Assembly (NCBI RefSeq): GCF_026168515.1
Contig: NZ_CP093443.1
Coordinates: 930,001-994,000 of the forward strand
DNA from: Brevibacterium spongiae
GTDB taxonomy: Bacteria > Actinomycetota > Actinomycetes > Actinomycetales > Brevibacteriaceae
Length of the DNA stretch: 64,000 nt
Direction of reading: 5' to 3'
The translations under genes were made by a program, and so were the position numbers. Each line of letters starts with the position of its first letter. Position 1 is the first letter of the stretch. The notes beneath the pieces are model-generated. The model was not told the origin of the DNA. It did no database searches and saw only the letters and a list, made by a program, of their open reading frames with translations. Below, one piece after another: positions 1 to 8,846 of the stretch.

Positions 1-538
1 ACGGACTCGCGGCCGAAGCACACACCGCCTCGGCGACGGACTGACTGTCCGCGTCCACGCCGAGAGCCTCTTCGTAGTCCCAGGGCAGACGGAGCATGCG
101 CCCGCGGGAGACGTCGGAGACGATGACGACGAGCCGATATGACCGCTCCGGCGGGATCGCACCGCCGGGATCGTCGAGCTTGAGGTCAGCCCAGGTGCGC
201 ACTCCCTGGTCGGCCAGCGCCTCGGCGAGGAAATCATGGAGCGCATCGCCTCTGTACATGCCTTTGTGCAGCAGCAGACCCTGCACGCGACCCAGCCAGG
301 GAAAGAGACGGAAGGCGGGGGAAAGATCCTCGAACTCGCTGAAGTCCTGTTCGAGCACCTTCTCCCGCAGCGACTGCGGAGTGAGTCCCGCCGCGGTCAG
401 CGAACCGACGATCGCTCCGGCCGAGGTCCCGGCGATGCGGTGGAAGTCGTAGCCGCCGTCGGACAGGGCCTCCACGGCCCCGACGAGACCGGGCAGCTTC
501 GTCCCTCCGCCTTCGAGGACCAGGTCGGTCATGGCCAT
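1..538 (-). CDS. Patatin-like phospholipase (3' end outside window)
   Basis: N-terminal ~179 residues of a patatin-family serine lipase/acyl hydrolase; the gene runs off the left edge. The oxyanion-hole motif EGGGTK lies at residues ~9-14 and the nucleophile elbow GTSAG about 30 residues later, in the usual spacing. The Asp of the Ser-Asp dyad would lie beyond the edge. The start ATG at 538 has GGAGG five bases upstream; a second ATG at 532 is possible but further from the Shine-Dalgarno. It is followed 75 bp upstream by the SDR gene on the same strand, so the two may be co-transcribed. Substrate is unknown; bacterial patatins act on phospholipids or other acyl esters. Confidence 0.85.
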   Translation of the reverse strand, partial: MAMTDLVLEGGGTKLPGLVGAVEALSDGGYDFHRIAGTSAGAIVGSLTAAGLTPQSLREKVLEQDFSEFEDLSPAFRLFPWLGRVQGLLLHKGMYRGDALHDFLAEALADQGVRTWADLKLDDPGGAIPPERSYRLVVIVSDVSRGRMLRLPWDYEEALGVDADSQSVAEAVCASAASP

Positions 539-613
539 GTCCGCCTCCTTGATCCTTTGTCCCCTCGTTCTATTGTGGACCCGCGCCGAGGCGGCGCCTG
601 GGAACGACTCGAC

Positions 614-1471
614 CTACCGCCGTCCGCCGGCTGAGGCAGCGGAGATCCGCGTCCGGTCCTGTCCGGTCCGACCGGTGAAGTGGTCCATCGTCTGGTTGAC
701 GCCGAGGATGTCCATGACCTTGTCGAAGGCGCGGGTCGGCAGCAGCCGGACGCCGGGGACCAGACGGACGAGCGAGGGCATGACCAACTGCTCACGACCG
801 GATTCCACAGCATCGAGGACGCGGACGGACACATCGTTCTCTTCGAGGATCGGGAGCAGGCGGGGGAACTTCGTCTGCACTCCCTTGAACATGCCGGTGT
901 TGATGTAGAAAGGGCAGACGGCGAGCGTATTCACCCGGCTGCCGTCGGCGCGCAGCTCTGCCCGCAGCGATTCGGTGAAGCCGACGGCCGCCCATTTGCT
1001 CGCCGAGTAGTCGGTCTGCCTGGCCACTCCGGTCAGGCCTGCGGCACTGGCGATGGTGACCACCGAGCCATGGTCGCGTTCGAGCATCGCCGGCAGGAAC
1101 GCCTTGGTCGTCCAGTACAGCGCCATCGTGTTGACGTCGTAGACGCGGCGGACCGTGGCCTCGTCCATGTCGAGGAGCTTCTTGCCGGTGACGATGCCGG
1201 CGCAGTTGATGAGGATGTCGATCGGTCCGGTCTGCTCGGCAGCGGCGGCGACCTGGTCGGCATCACCGACGTTGATGGCGAAGGATCGGGCTCTCGTCCC
1301 AGCGGCCTCCAGTTCGACACGCACCGCCTCTCCGCTGTCGGCGGAGAGATCCCAGATGATGATCTCGGCTGCCCCGCGATTCGCTGCCTCCAGGGCCATG
1401 AGCCTGCCGATTCCGCTTCCGGCTCCCGTGATCAGCACCTTGGCGCCGGCGATTTCGGTTCCACGTGTCAT
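614..1471 (-). CDS. SDR-family NAD(P)-dependent oxidoreductase
   Basis: A 285-residue classical short-chain dehydrogenase. The cofactor motif TGAGSGIG is at residues ~15-22, the NAG-like motif appears as NCAGI, the catalytic Ser lies in VTIASAAG and the active-site YSASK follows. The C-terminus is longer than the 250-residue minimum and resembles retinol-dehydrogenase-like actinobacterial SDRs, so lipid or alcohol substrates are plausible but not shown. The ATG at 1471 has AAGGA about nine bases upstream. It sits between a patatin lipase and acetyl-CoA synthetase on the same strand, 147 bp from the latter, a context that fits lipid or fatty acid use (inference). Confidence 0.88.
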   Translation of the reverse strand: MTRGTEIAGAKVLITGAGSGIGRLMALEAANRGAAEIIIWDLSADSGEAVRVELEAAGTRARSFAINVGDADQVAAAAEQTGPIDILINCAGIVTGKKLLDMDEATVRRVYDVNTMALYWTTKAFLPAMLERDHGSVVTIASAAGLTGVARQTDYSASKWAAVGFTESLRAELRADGSRVNTLAVCPFYINTGMFKGVQTKFPRLLPILEENDVSVRVLDAVESGREQLVMPSLVRLVPGVRLLPTRAFDKVMDILGVNQTMDHFTGRTGQDRTRISAASAGGRR

Positions 1472-1618
1472 TCGTACGCATCCTTGCAGTCGAGTGTCTT
1501 TCGGCCTTCGGGTGCGATCACCGACCTGCAGCGACCCACCACATGTTACTCAACAGTACATCAGTGTGTTGTGGGTCACTGCAAGGGGTGTCGAACGAAA
1601 TCTCGCGGCTCGGTCAGA

Positions 1619-3568
1619 TCAGCTTTCGGAGACGCCCTTCTGGATGAGGTCCATGACCGAGGAATCCGCGAGTGTGGTGACGTCGCCGACCTCGCGCTTC
1701 TCCGCCACATCCTTGAGCAGGCGACGCATGATCTTGCCCGACCGGGTCTTCGGCAGGTCGGGCACGAGCATGATCGATCGCGGTGTCGCGATCGGACCGA
1801 TGGCGGAGCGCACATGGTTCCGCAGTTCTGCGACGACGTCGTCTCCGCCGTCAGCGGCGCTCTCACGGAGGATGACGAAGGCTTCGATCGCCTGTCCCGT
1901 CATCTCGTCCTGCGCACCGACCACAGCCGCCTCGGCGACCTTCGGATGGGCGACGAGCGCGGATTCGATCTCCGCGGTCGACATCCGGTGGCCGGAGACG
2001 TTGAGGACGTCGTCGACGCGGCCGAGGACCCAGAAGTCCCCGTCCCGGTCGATCTTCGCACCGTCACCGGCGAAGTAGACCTCCGGGTACTGCGACCAGT
2101 AGGTCTTCTGGAAGCGCTCCTCGTCTCCCCACAGGGTGCGCAGCATCGACGGCCACGGCTCCTTGACCACGAGATAGCCGCCGTTGCCGGGTTCGACCGA
2201 GTTGCCCTCGTCGTCGAAGACGTCGGCGACGATCCCGGGCAGCGGACGCATCGCCGATCCCGGCTTCGTCGCGGTGACTCCGGGCAGCGGGCTGATGAGG
2301 ATGCTGCCGTTCTCCGTCTGCCACCAGGTGTCGACGACCGGGCACCGGTTCCCGCCGATGTGCTCCCGGTACCACATCCAGGCTTCGGGGTTGATCGGCT
2401 CACCGACGCTGCCGAGCAGGCGCAGGCTGTTGAGGTCGAATTTCGCGGGGATGTCGCGTCCCCACTTCATGAACTGTCGGATCGCCGTCGGGGCGCAGTA
2501 GAGGATGGAGACCTTGTACTTCTCAACGATCTCCCACCAGCGACCGCGGTGCGGAGTATCCGGAGTGCCTTCGTAGAGCACCGAGGTGGCACCATTGGCC
2601 AGCGGCCCGTAGACGATGTACGAGTGGCCGGTCACCCAGCCGATGTCCGCGGCGGTCCAGTAGACGTCGGTCTCGGGTTTGATGTCGAAGACCGCCCAGT
2701 GAGTGAACGAGGTGCCGACGAGGTAGCCGCCCGTGGTGTGCAGGATTCCCTTGGGTTTTCCGGTCGTTCCCGAGGAGTACATGATGTAGAGCGGATGCTC
2801 GGAGTCGAAGGCTTCGGGTGTGTGCGTCTCCGACTGACGGTCGACGACGTCGTGCCACCACAGATCCCGGTCATCGTTCCAGTCGATGTCCTGGCCGGTG
2901 CGGCGGACGACGAGGACATTGCGCACCTCGGGGCAGTCCTCCATCGCCTCGTCGACGACGGATTTGAGCCCTGAGGGTTTGCCCTTGCGGTAGCCGCCGT
3001 CGGCGGTGATGACGAACTCGACGCCGCAGTCCTTGACGCGGTCGGCGATCGCCGAGGATGAGAAGCCGCCGAAGATGACGGTGTGCGGGGCGCCGAGGCG
3101 GGCGCAGGCGAGCATCGCGAACACCGTTTCGGGGATCATCGGCATGTAGATCGCGACCCGGTCGCCGGTCTTCACCCCGAGCTCGGTGAGCGCGTTCGCG
3201 GCCTTCGAGACCTCGCGGAGCAGATCGGCATAGGTGATCGTGCGGGTATCACCGGATTCGCCTTCGAAATAGTAGGCGACACGATCGCCGAGTCCGTTCT
3301 CGACGTGCCGGTCGACACAGTTGTAGGCGGCATTGAGCTTCCCGCCGACGAACCATTGGGCAGTGGGTTTGTCCGACCAGTCGAGAACCGTGTCGAAGGG
3401 TGTGTCCCAGGTGATCCGCTTGGCCTGCTCCGCCCAGTATCCGAGGCGGTCGGCAGCGGCCTTGTCGTACTCGTCGGCCTTGGCATTCGCCTGCGCCGCA
3501 AACTCCTCCGGAGGTGGGAAGATGCGGTCTTCGTGGCTGAGCTCCTCGATCGTCGGACTGTTCGTCAT
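1619..3568 (-). CDS. acs: Acetyl-CoA synthetase
   Basis: A full-length 649-residue AMP-forming acetate:CoA ligase. The ATP-binding motif YSSGTTGKPKG, the A5-type motif VVDTWWQTENG that shapes the acetate pocket, the YFAGDGAKIDRDG region and the C-terminal PKTRSGKIMRR, whose Lys is the acetylation-regulated catalytic residue, are all present and in order. Length matches the family (about 650). The ATG at 3568 has GAAAGGAG upstream. It converts acetate, ATP and CoA to acetyl-CoA in the cytoplasm. The region upstream carries a weak TTGAAT-16 bp-TAGGTT promoter candidate (minus strand, 3655-3628). Confidence 0.97.
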   Translation of the reverse strand: MTNSPTIEELSHEDRIFPPPEEFAAQANAKADEYDKAAADRLGYWAEQAKRITWDTPFDTVLDWSDKPTAQWFVGGKLNAAYNCVDRHVENGLGDRVAYYFEGESGDTRTITYADLLREVSKAANALTELGVKTGDRVAIYMPMIPETVFAMLACARLGAPHTVIFGGFSSSAIADRVKDCGVEFVITADGGYRKGKPSGLKSVVDEAMEDCPEVRNVLVVRRTGQDIDWNDDRDLWWHDVVDRQSETHTPEAFDSEHPLYIMYSSGTTGKPKGILHTTGGYLVGTSFTHWAVFDIKPETDVYWTAADIGWVTGHSYIVYGPLANGATSVLYEGTPDTPHRGRWWEIVEKYKVSILYCAPTAIRQFMKWGRDIPAKFDLNSLRLLGSVGEPINPEAWMWYREHIGGNRCPVVDTWWQTENGSILISPLPGVTATKPGSAMRPLPGIVADVFDDEGNSVEPGNGGYLVVKEPWPSMLRTLWGDEERFQKTYWSQYPEVYFAGDGAKIDRDGDFWVLGRVDDVLNVSGHRMSTAEIESALVAHPKVAEAAVVGAQDEMTGQAIEAFVILRESAADGGDDVVAELRNHVRSAIGPIATPRSIMLVPDLPKTRSGKIMRRLLKDVAEKREVGDVTTLADSSVMDLIQKGVSES

Positions 3569-3930
3569 CGTGCACTCCTTTCGCCAGGCACCACCACGAT
3601 GTGGGGCATGCGTTCGAACTCATCTTCAACCTACTCCAGTTGGTGGGGAATTCAAGGGCGGGACGGGGCGGCAGGCGGCTCGCCCGCAGACGATCGTGCC
3701 ATGCGCGAATGACCCAGGTTTCGTTCTGCCGGATGCCACAGACTTCGTGTGAATGGCGCAGTCTCTCCGCAAGAACTCCGCAACCGGGCCTATTCTGCGC
3801 CGTCGATTCGGTAGCGTGGTCTGCCGGTTACCGACCGGAAACGACGGGCGCAGAAGCCGCAGACGATTCCGCTGTCCGCACCACCGTCGAGACCGTGCCC
3901 CGAGACCGAACCCCAGGAGAAGAGGAGTCA
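3569..3930. other. Divergent intergenic region acs / phosphoribosyltransferase gene
   Basis: A 362-bp region between the divergent acs gene and the leader ORF at 3931. On the minus strand a weak -35/-10 pair (TTGAAT at 3655-3650, TAGGTT at 3633-3628, 16-bp spacer) lies about 60 bp from acs. On the plus strand a Shine-Dalgarno-like GGAGAAGAGGAG ends just before 3931. I see no gene, no strong terminator and no CRP-like TGTGA-N6-TCACA site. Confidence 0.4.
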
Positions 3931-3981
3931 ATGAGATCACTGATCGTCGTGTGCAGGTGCCGGCAGAAGCCGCCCTCATGA
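3931..3981 (+). CDS. 16-codon leader ORF overlapping the next gene
   Basis: A short ORF, MRSLIVVCRCRQKPPS, with a purine-rich ribosome-binding site (GGAGAAGAGGAG) immediately upstream. Its TGA stop (3979-3981) overlaps the ATG at 3978 of the phosphoribosyltransferase-like gene as ATGA, the arrangement expected for translational coupling. It contains a Cys-Arg-Cys stretch. Whether the peptide has a role (for example amino-acid-sensing attenuation) or only delivers ribosomes to the next gene cannot be told. An alternative is that the larger protein starts upstream in its own frame, for example at GTG 3951, and this ORF is incidental. Confidence 0.4.
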   Translation: MRSLIVVCRCRQKPPS

Positions 3982-4799
3982 TCGCCGGCCCCGCCGTCGA
4001 TCGCCTGACCGCCGTTCCGGGGCGCGTCCACGATGTGCTGCTGCGTCGGTCGAGTCCACACGCCGATCTGCGCCTGTATCTGTCCGCCGACACCGACGCG
4101 CCGCTGCGGCACCTCGAATACTGCTTCGCCGGTGACTTCGACTACGAAGCCGTGCCCGAGCGGCGCCGTCCCCGGTTCAACGTCGCGACGCGGTGGCGTG
4201 GTGCAGAGCTTCCCTATGCCGCCGAGGATCTCATCACCCTGCTCAATCAGACGCTCAGTCTGCCCAGTCAAGGTTCGCTCGACCTCGTCACCGTGCTCGA
4301 CTGGTCCGCGGTGGCGGCCGGACGGATGATCGACAGCGGTCAGGAACGGCAGGCCAGGACTCCCGGCGAACTCATGCTGCGGGCGCGCAGACGGACCACC
4401 CACCCTCGGATGGGTGCCCTGGCCATCGGCGCACTCGTTGCGGAGATGGCTCGTGTCATCAGCGACCATCCGGCCTATCGCGACGCCGCCGTCATCATCG
4501 GTGGACCGGATTCGCTCGAGGACGAACCGAATCTGCGCACGCAGATCGCGCAGGAGCTGGCGGAGGTGACAGAGAAGGAGCTCGTCATCCTGCGCTGGCC
4601 GGTCTGGCAGATCTCCGGCAGCGCCCCGCTCATGAGTTCCTTGGATCGGCGCCTGCACGGGACAGCCATCGTCGTCGACGACGTGTGGACCGACGGGGCC
4701 ACGATGAGCGCTGTCGGCCAGCTCGCCCGCGCCTCGGGTGCGGACAAGGCGTTCGGGCTCGCGGCCACGATCGCGCACGCGACAGAGCACCGCACATGA
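3978..4799 (+). CDS. Phosphoribosyltransferase-like protein
   Basis: A 273-residue protein if started at ATG 3978. The C-terminal third contains a PRPP-loop-like motif, GTAIVVDDVWTDGATMSAV, in which the two Asp followed by TDGAT match the type I phosphoribosyltransferase signature seen in ComF and purine/pyrimidine salvage enzymes. The N-terminal ~150 residues match no domain I recognise. The substrate base is unknown and no salvage neighbour helps assign it. The frame is open upstream to 3753, but the ATGA overlap with a well-initiated 16-codon ORF makes 3978 the best start; GTG 3951 is the alternative. The stop codon lies inside the first unit of a 17-bp tandem repeat. Confidence 0.65.
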   Translation: MIAGPAVDRLTAVPGRVHDVLLRRSSPHADLRLYLSADTDAPLRHLEYCFAGDFDYEAVPERRRPRFNVATRWRGAELPYAAEDLITLLNQTLSLPSQGSLDLVTVLDWSAVAAGRMIDSGQERQARTPGELMLRARRRTTHPRMGALAIGALVAEMARVISDHPAYRDAAVIIGGPDSLEDEPNLRTQIAQELAEVTEKELVILRWPVWQISGSAPLMSSLDRRLHGTAIVVDDVWTDGATMSAVGQLARASGADKAFGLAATIAHATEHRT

Positions 4800-4863
4800 C
4801 CGTGCACTGTTCATCACCGCGATCCGCACATGACCGTGCACTCTGCATGACCGTGCATTCCGC
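4796..4863. repeat. Four-unit 17-bp tandem repeat
   Basis: Four consecutive 17-bp units start at 4796, 4813, 4830 and 4847. Units 1, 3 and 4 share the core ATGACCGTGCA; unit 2 (ATCACCGCGAT...) is degenerate. Unit 1 contains the stop codon of the upstream gene, and the array ends 54 bp before the yceI-like start. The units contain TGCA/GCAC half palindromes. Function unknown; a repeated operator or slippage-generated array is possible. Confidence 0.75.
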
Positions 4864-4917
4864 GCGGGCATCGACCGAAACTTCCACCACGAAGCCACAG
4901 AAGAAGGACAGAACCAG

Positions 4918-5781
4918 ATGCTGAAGAAGACCCGCCATGCCGTGTTCACGATGGGCTCCGATGCCCCGACGCCCGCTACCCCGGCGAAGCCGGAGACCGC
5001 CCCGGCGTCCGCGCCGAGCCCGAAGGAGGAAGCGGTGAACGAGGATAAGAGCAAGGAGGCAGAGACCGCCGACATGAGCACAGACCCCGAAGCCAAAGAG
5101 CCTGTAGCCACAGAACCCGAAACAGCAGAAGACAAGACTGTCGAGTCCGAAACCGCGGAATCCGAAACTGCTGAACCAGCACCGACCGGGCCGGTATCGG
5201 CCGACCCTGCGCCGGCCGAACCGGTGATCACCGGGCATTGGGACCTCGATCCTTCGCACACCCGGATCGGCTTCTCGACCCGACATGCGATGATCTCCCG
5301 GATCCGCGGAGCCTTCAATGAGGTCTCCGGCTGGGCGGACATCGCCGAGGATGTCGCAGACTCGTCCGCGACGGTGATCATGCAGGCCGGAAGCGTCGAC
5401 ACCCGCAATACTGGCCGAGATCAGCACCTGTGCTCGGAGGACTTCTTCAACATCGGAGAGTTCCCCGAGATCTCGTTCGTCTCCTCGGCGATCGACGAAG
5501 TCGACGAGAACTCCTACGTCGTGACCGGAGACCTGACGATCAAGGACGTGACGAAGTCCGTGTCCGTTCCGCTCGAACTCCTCGGTATCGACTCCGACCC
5601 CTTCGGCAACCTCCGCGCCGGACTCGAGGGTTCGCGGCGGATCGACCGTCGGGACTGGGGGATGGAGTGGAACACCCCGCTCGACTCCGGCGGCGTCCTC
5701 GTCGGGGAGAAGATCACCCTGGAATTCGAGATGTCCCTCATCAAGGAGACGAAGACGGCCGCCGAGGCGGAGGAGGACTGA
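4918..5781 (+). CDS. YceI-family protein with long acidic N-terminal extension
   Basis: A 287-residue protein. Residues ~105-285 form a YceI-type lipocalin-like domain (GHWDLDPSHTRIGFSTRH near its start, a conserved early motif), which in characterised members binds isoprenoid or amide ligands in a beta-barrel. Residues ~20-100 are a low-complexity Glu/Pro/Ala/Thr linker rich in ETAE-type repeats. No clear signal peptide is present despite the often periplasmic location of the family, so it may be cytoplasmic or anchored indirectly. The ATG at 4918 follows AAGGACAGAACCAG. Ligand and role are not predictable from context. Confidence 0.85.
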   Translation: MLKKTRHAVFTMGSDAPTPATPAKPETAPASAPSPKEEAVNEDKSKEAETADMSTDPEAKEPVATEPETAEDKTVESETAESETAEPAPTGPVSADPAPAEPVITGHWDLDPSHTRIGFSTRHAMISRIRGAFNEVSGWADIAEDVADSSATVIMQAGSVDTRNTGRDQHLCSEDFFNIGEFPEISFVSSAIDEVDENSYVVTGDLTIKDVTKSVSVPLELLGIDSDPFGNLRAGLEGSRRIDRRDWGMEWNTPLDSGGVLVGEKITLEFEMSLIKETKTAAEAEED

Positions 5782-5801
5782 CCGACGCGTGCTGAGGAGG
5801 A

Positions 5802-8453
5802 CTAGCCGACGCGTTCGTCCTCGTCCGTGGCCTCCGCCTCGATGAGTCGCATGAGTTCGAATCGGGACTTCACTCCGGCCTTGCGGTAGATGTTCGTCAG
5901 CCGCAGCTCCACTGTGCGCACGGAGACGAACAGCTCGTGCGCGATGACATGGTTCTTGTGTCCCTTGAGCAGGAGCTGGACGACGGGCAGCTCTTTGTCA
6001 TCGAGGCGATCGAGCAGGGTCGGTGCCGGTTGGTCATCTGCTGCGCAGAGTTCGTCGAGTCCGAGTTCGGCGAAGATTGCGCCGGCGAGCTCGCGAGTGT
6101 CCCTCGCTTCGCCGTCGCGGCCGAGCTCGGTGAGCCTGTTCGCATACGAGAACAGGGTGCGGGCACGCAGATACTCGAACCCCGGCTGCTGCCAGGTCTC
6201 GACGAGTTCGGCGAATGCCTGCAGCGATTCTTCGCCGGTGAGGAGGAGGGGGCGTGTGCGCGCGATCGCGTGCTCAGTCCACGCCGTCGGTGCCTTGTCG
6301 TAGGCCGCGGTGAGATCGCCGAAGACCTCGAGAGCGCGATCGGTGTGTCCGCTGTAGACGAGCGATTCGATGTAGTCATCGTGGAAGCGCAGGAGGTGAG
6401 GACTGCCGTCTGCGGCCGAGGAGTGTCTGACCTGTGCGAAGTGCCGGTTGGCCGCGGCGAAGTCCCGATCGTGCATGGCCAGTTTGGCCTGGACGATCGC
6501 GAGCTGATGAGTCGTCACCCGACTGGCCCCGGGAGTGATGCGGCGGCGGGCTGCGCGCACTGTCGCCTTGGCCTCGTCGTGGCGGTTGTCGAGGATCGCG
6601 ATCATTGCCGAGGTGATGAGGTCCTGGGCGGCGCCGCCGCGCTCCTCGCCGGCGGTGATGAGCTTCTCGAGACGCCGGACTTCGAAGAAGTTGCAGGCTC
6701 GCATCTCATTGAGAAGCGTCACCCGGCGGGCGTAGCGCGTGAACAGAGACGGAATGTGCGAGAACTGATCCGAGAGGTTCTTCAGCAGAGGACGAGCGTC
6801 TTCATGCCGATCGGCCAAGGCCAGCGCGTGGGAGATGAGCAGCCACGAATATTCCGCCGGGAAACATGCGCGGATGTCCTCGCCGATGGCGTGCAGCTGC
6901 GCCGGACCGGGCAGTTCGCGCCCGGCCAGGGCCTCGGTGAACAGCGCGACGACGGAGTCGACGACCCGAGCCTGCAGGGAATCGGCGCCGACGAATGCTC
7001 TCATCCGTTCTGCGGTGCGGGTGGCCTTGCGCACTTCCCAGCGCTGCAGCTGACAGGACGTCAGAGTGGCCAGCAGCAGAGCGCATTCGTCCGGTGCGCT
7101 CCGACCGTGCAGGGCGAGGATCTCGTCGACGTGCTGGTCGGTGACGGTGCCGAATTGAGAGAAGTCGAGCAGGGCCTGCAGACGGGTGTGCGTCGGGCCT
7201 AAGGATTCGTCTCCGACCGGCCCGCGCAGCACACTGAGCAGACGACGGGCCAGCGCGTATTCGCACTTCATGATCAGCGCCTCGGTGAGGGCTTCGAAAG
7301 CCGCGGTCGGCAGTTCGTCACCGGCCAGTGTCAGAGCCCTCTCGGTCAGTTCGATCGCGGTCTGGATCCGGCCGGTGTGCACGTGCGTGCGGGCAGCGCA
7401 GACGAGGTCCTCGACGAGTCCGTCAGCACCGGAGGTGAAGCTCTCATGCCACGGTCGGTGATGAGCGTGCCGGCCCGTGCACAGCCCCGCGATCTCACCG
7501 TGGAGTCGGAGCTGTTCGGCCTCGGGCATCGCATGGTAGACCGCCGAGCGCAGGCGGGCATCGGCGAAGAGCAGTTCGTCGTTGACTCGGTTCAGGGTGC
7601 CGAGGTGGACGAGTTCATCGAGTTCGCCCGCATCGGGACCGGCCACGGCCGCTGCGATATCGGAGGGAACGGATCCGGCGCAGGAGACGACGCGCAGGCA
7701 GGCCATCTGCCCGGGGGAGAACTCGTCGAGTGCGGCAGCGAGAAGGGAGCACAGCTTCTGTCCCAGCGGCAGCGGGAGGCTCATCGGAGCGGTGCCGTGG
7801 AGGACTTCGGAGCGGACGACGCTGAGCATGGATTTCAGAGACATGGGGCTGCCGGCGCTGACACGGGCGACCGTTTCGAGGACCGCGTCCCAGGCCAGCG
7901 GGGAGGTCAGCGAACGGCCGAGCCTGATCAGGGACGGCACACCGAGCGGGTCGAGGGGCAGCTGCGGAAAGCTGCTCCACGGCCCATCTGCGGGCAGGGA
8001 GCCGGTGGCGAGAACGGTGCGCAGGTTCCGCATCGACCGGCGCCGCAGCAGGTACCCGATCACGTCCTGGCTCAGCGGGTCGAGCAGGTCGGCGTCGTCG
8101 ATGAACAGCGACATGGGCGGCAGCAGCGTCTCACGCAGAGCGGTGTCAAGGTCCTCGGCCAGGTGGAACGCGGATTCCGGCCCGCCGTCGAACCGCATGA
8201 GGCTGTTGAACGAGGTGTCGTTGAGATCGTCGATGATTGACAGGAATGCCGACAGCCCCGAATAGTTCCAGGTCGATTCCGTCGAGCTGACCCGGAAGAT
8301 CCGTGAGGGAACCGGAGATGCCTCTGCAGCGGCGTTGATCAGCGATGATCGCCCCGAGCCGAATTCGCCTGCCATGACGATGGTGGCGGGGCCGGAGCCG
8401 TGAACCACACGCGTCAGCGCGGCGAGTTCGTTGTCGCGGATCATCAGGGTCAT
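5802..8453 (-). CDS. Large LuxR-family regulator with N-terminal ATPase domain
   Basis: An 883-residue LAL-type (MalT-like) regulator. Residues ~1-250 are an STAND/AAA-type ATPase, with a Walker A-like GEFGSGRSS at ~29-37 in which the usual Lys is Arg, and a Walker B-like MSLFIDDADLLD. A long helical, TPR-like middle follows. The C-terminal ~65 residues are a LuxR helix-turn-helix (LLKGHKNHVIAHELFVSVRT and VELRLTNIYRKAGVKSR). The frame is open to a GTG at 8579, but ATG 8453 gives the canonical family start MTLMIRDNELAAL. It is downstream of, and on the same strand as, the lysine-code synthetase operon, so it is a candidate pathway regulator (inference). Confidence 0.85.
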   Translation of the reverse strand: MTLMIRDNELAALTRVVHGSGPATIVMAGEFGSGRSSLINAAAEASPVPSRIFRVSSTESTWNYSGLSAFLSIIDDLNDTSFNSLMRFDGGPESAFHLAEDLDTALRETLLPPMSLFIDDADLLDPLSQDVIGYLLRRRSMRNLRTVLATGSLPADGPWSSFPQLPLDPLGVPSLIRLGRSLTSPLAWDAVLETVARVSAGSPMSLKSMLSVVRSEVLHGTAPMSLPLPLGQKLCSLLAAALDEFSPGQMACLRVVSCAGSVPSDIAAAVAGPDAGELDELVHLGTLNRVNDELLFADARLRSAVYHAMPEAEQLRLHGEIAGLCTGRHAHHRPWHESFTSGADGLVEDLVCAARTHVHTGRIQTAIELTERALTLAGDELPTAAFEALTEALIMKCEYALARRLLSVLRGPVGDESLGPTHTRLQALLDFSQFGTVTDQHVDEILALHGRSAPDECALLLATLTSCQLQRWEVRKATRTAERMRAFVGADSLQARVVDSVVALFTEALAGRELPGPAQLHAIGEDIRACFPAEYSWLLISHALALADRHEDARPLLKNLSDQFSHIPSLFTRYARRVTLLNEMRACNFFEVRRLEKLITAGEERGGAAQDLITSAMIAILDNRHDEAKATVRAARRRITPGASRVTTHQLAIVQAKLAMHDRDFAAANRHFAQVRHSSAADGSPHLLRFHDDYIESLVYSGHTDRALEVFGDLTAAYDKAPTAWTEHAIARTRPLLLTGEESLQAFAELVETWQQPGFEYLRARTLFSYANRLTELGRDGEARDTRELAGAIFAELGLDELCAADDQPAPTLLDRLDDKELPVVQLLLKGHKNHVIAHELFVSVRTVELRLTNIYRKAGVKSRFELMRLIEAEATDEDERVG

Positions 8454-8846
8454 TGACTGTCTCACTTCTCGAAGAGCACTGGAATCATCTTGCGGAATCC
8501 GCTGTCGATCATTCGACGGCGTAGTGCACCGATGGGAGAGCGCCATTGCCGAGTTCGACGTCTGCAGGGACGTGAGCACGGGGATCCGATGGCGGGAGTC
8601 GGAGCTGCCCGCCGTCGGTGCTCAACCGACCGGTGCTGCTTCGTCTGCGGACGGTGGAATTGTCGGTTAAGGGGATGAGAATCCGTATGACGAGAGCCAT
8701 TGCTGATAGTACGTAATTGTGACTCAGGTGTCATCTGGATATGTTCGATTCCGTGACTTTTTCGTGACATTGCGGAATTTGCGGGATCTGAAACATGATT
8801 TCTGCGCAGATCTGCGCTCAACCACCGGACAGAGCCGCACATACGG
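8454..8846. other. Intergenic region between PPTase gene and LuxR regulator
   Basis: A 393-bp stretch without a convincing gene, noticeably more AT-rich in its right half. It contains a perfect 14-bp palindrome GCGCAGATCTGCGC (8804-8817) just after the PPTase stop, which could be part of a weak terminator or an operator, and a direct repeat CGTGAC...CGTGAC near 8755-8768. It most likely holds the promoter of the LuxR-type gene. The GTG-started N-terminal extension (8454-8579) of that gene cannot be excluded. Confidence 0.4.

Noticed and set aside
680..2974. Very long open frame (764 codons) on the plus strand opposite the SDR and acs genes
   Set aside because: It is the antisense of two clear enzymes; low-complexity Asp/Arg/Gly/Val composition and no family signature. 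Such mirror frames are common in GC-rich DNA.
4796..4863. CRISPR-like array
   Set aside because: Units are contiguous 17-mers with no spacers and no cas genes nearby.
8454..8579. N-terminal extension of the LuxR-type regulator from GTG 8579
   Set aside because: No ribosome-binding site and polar unconserved residues; ATG 8453 gives the family start.
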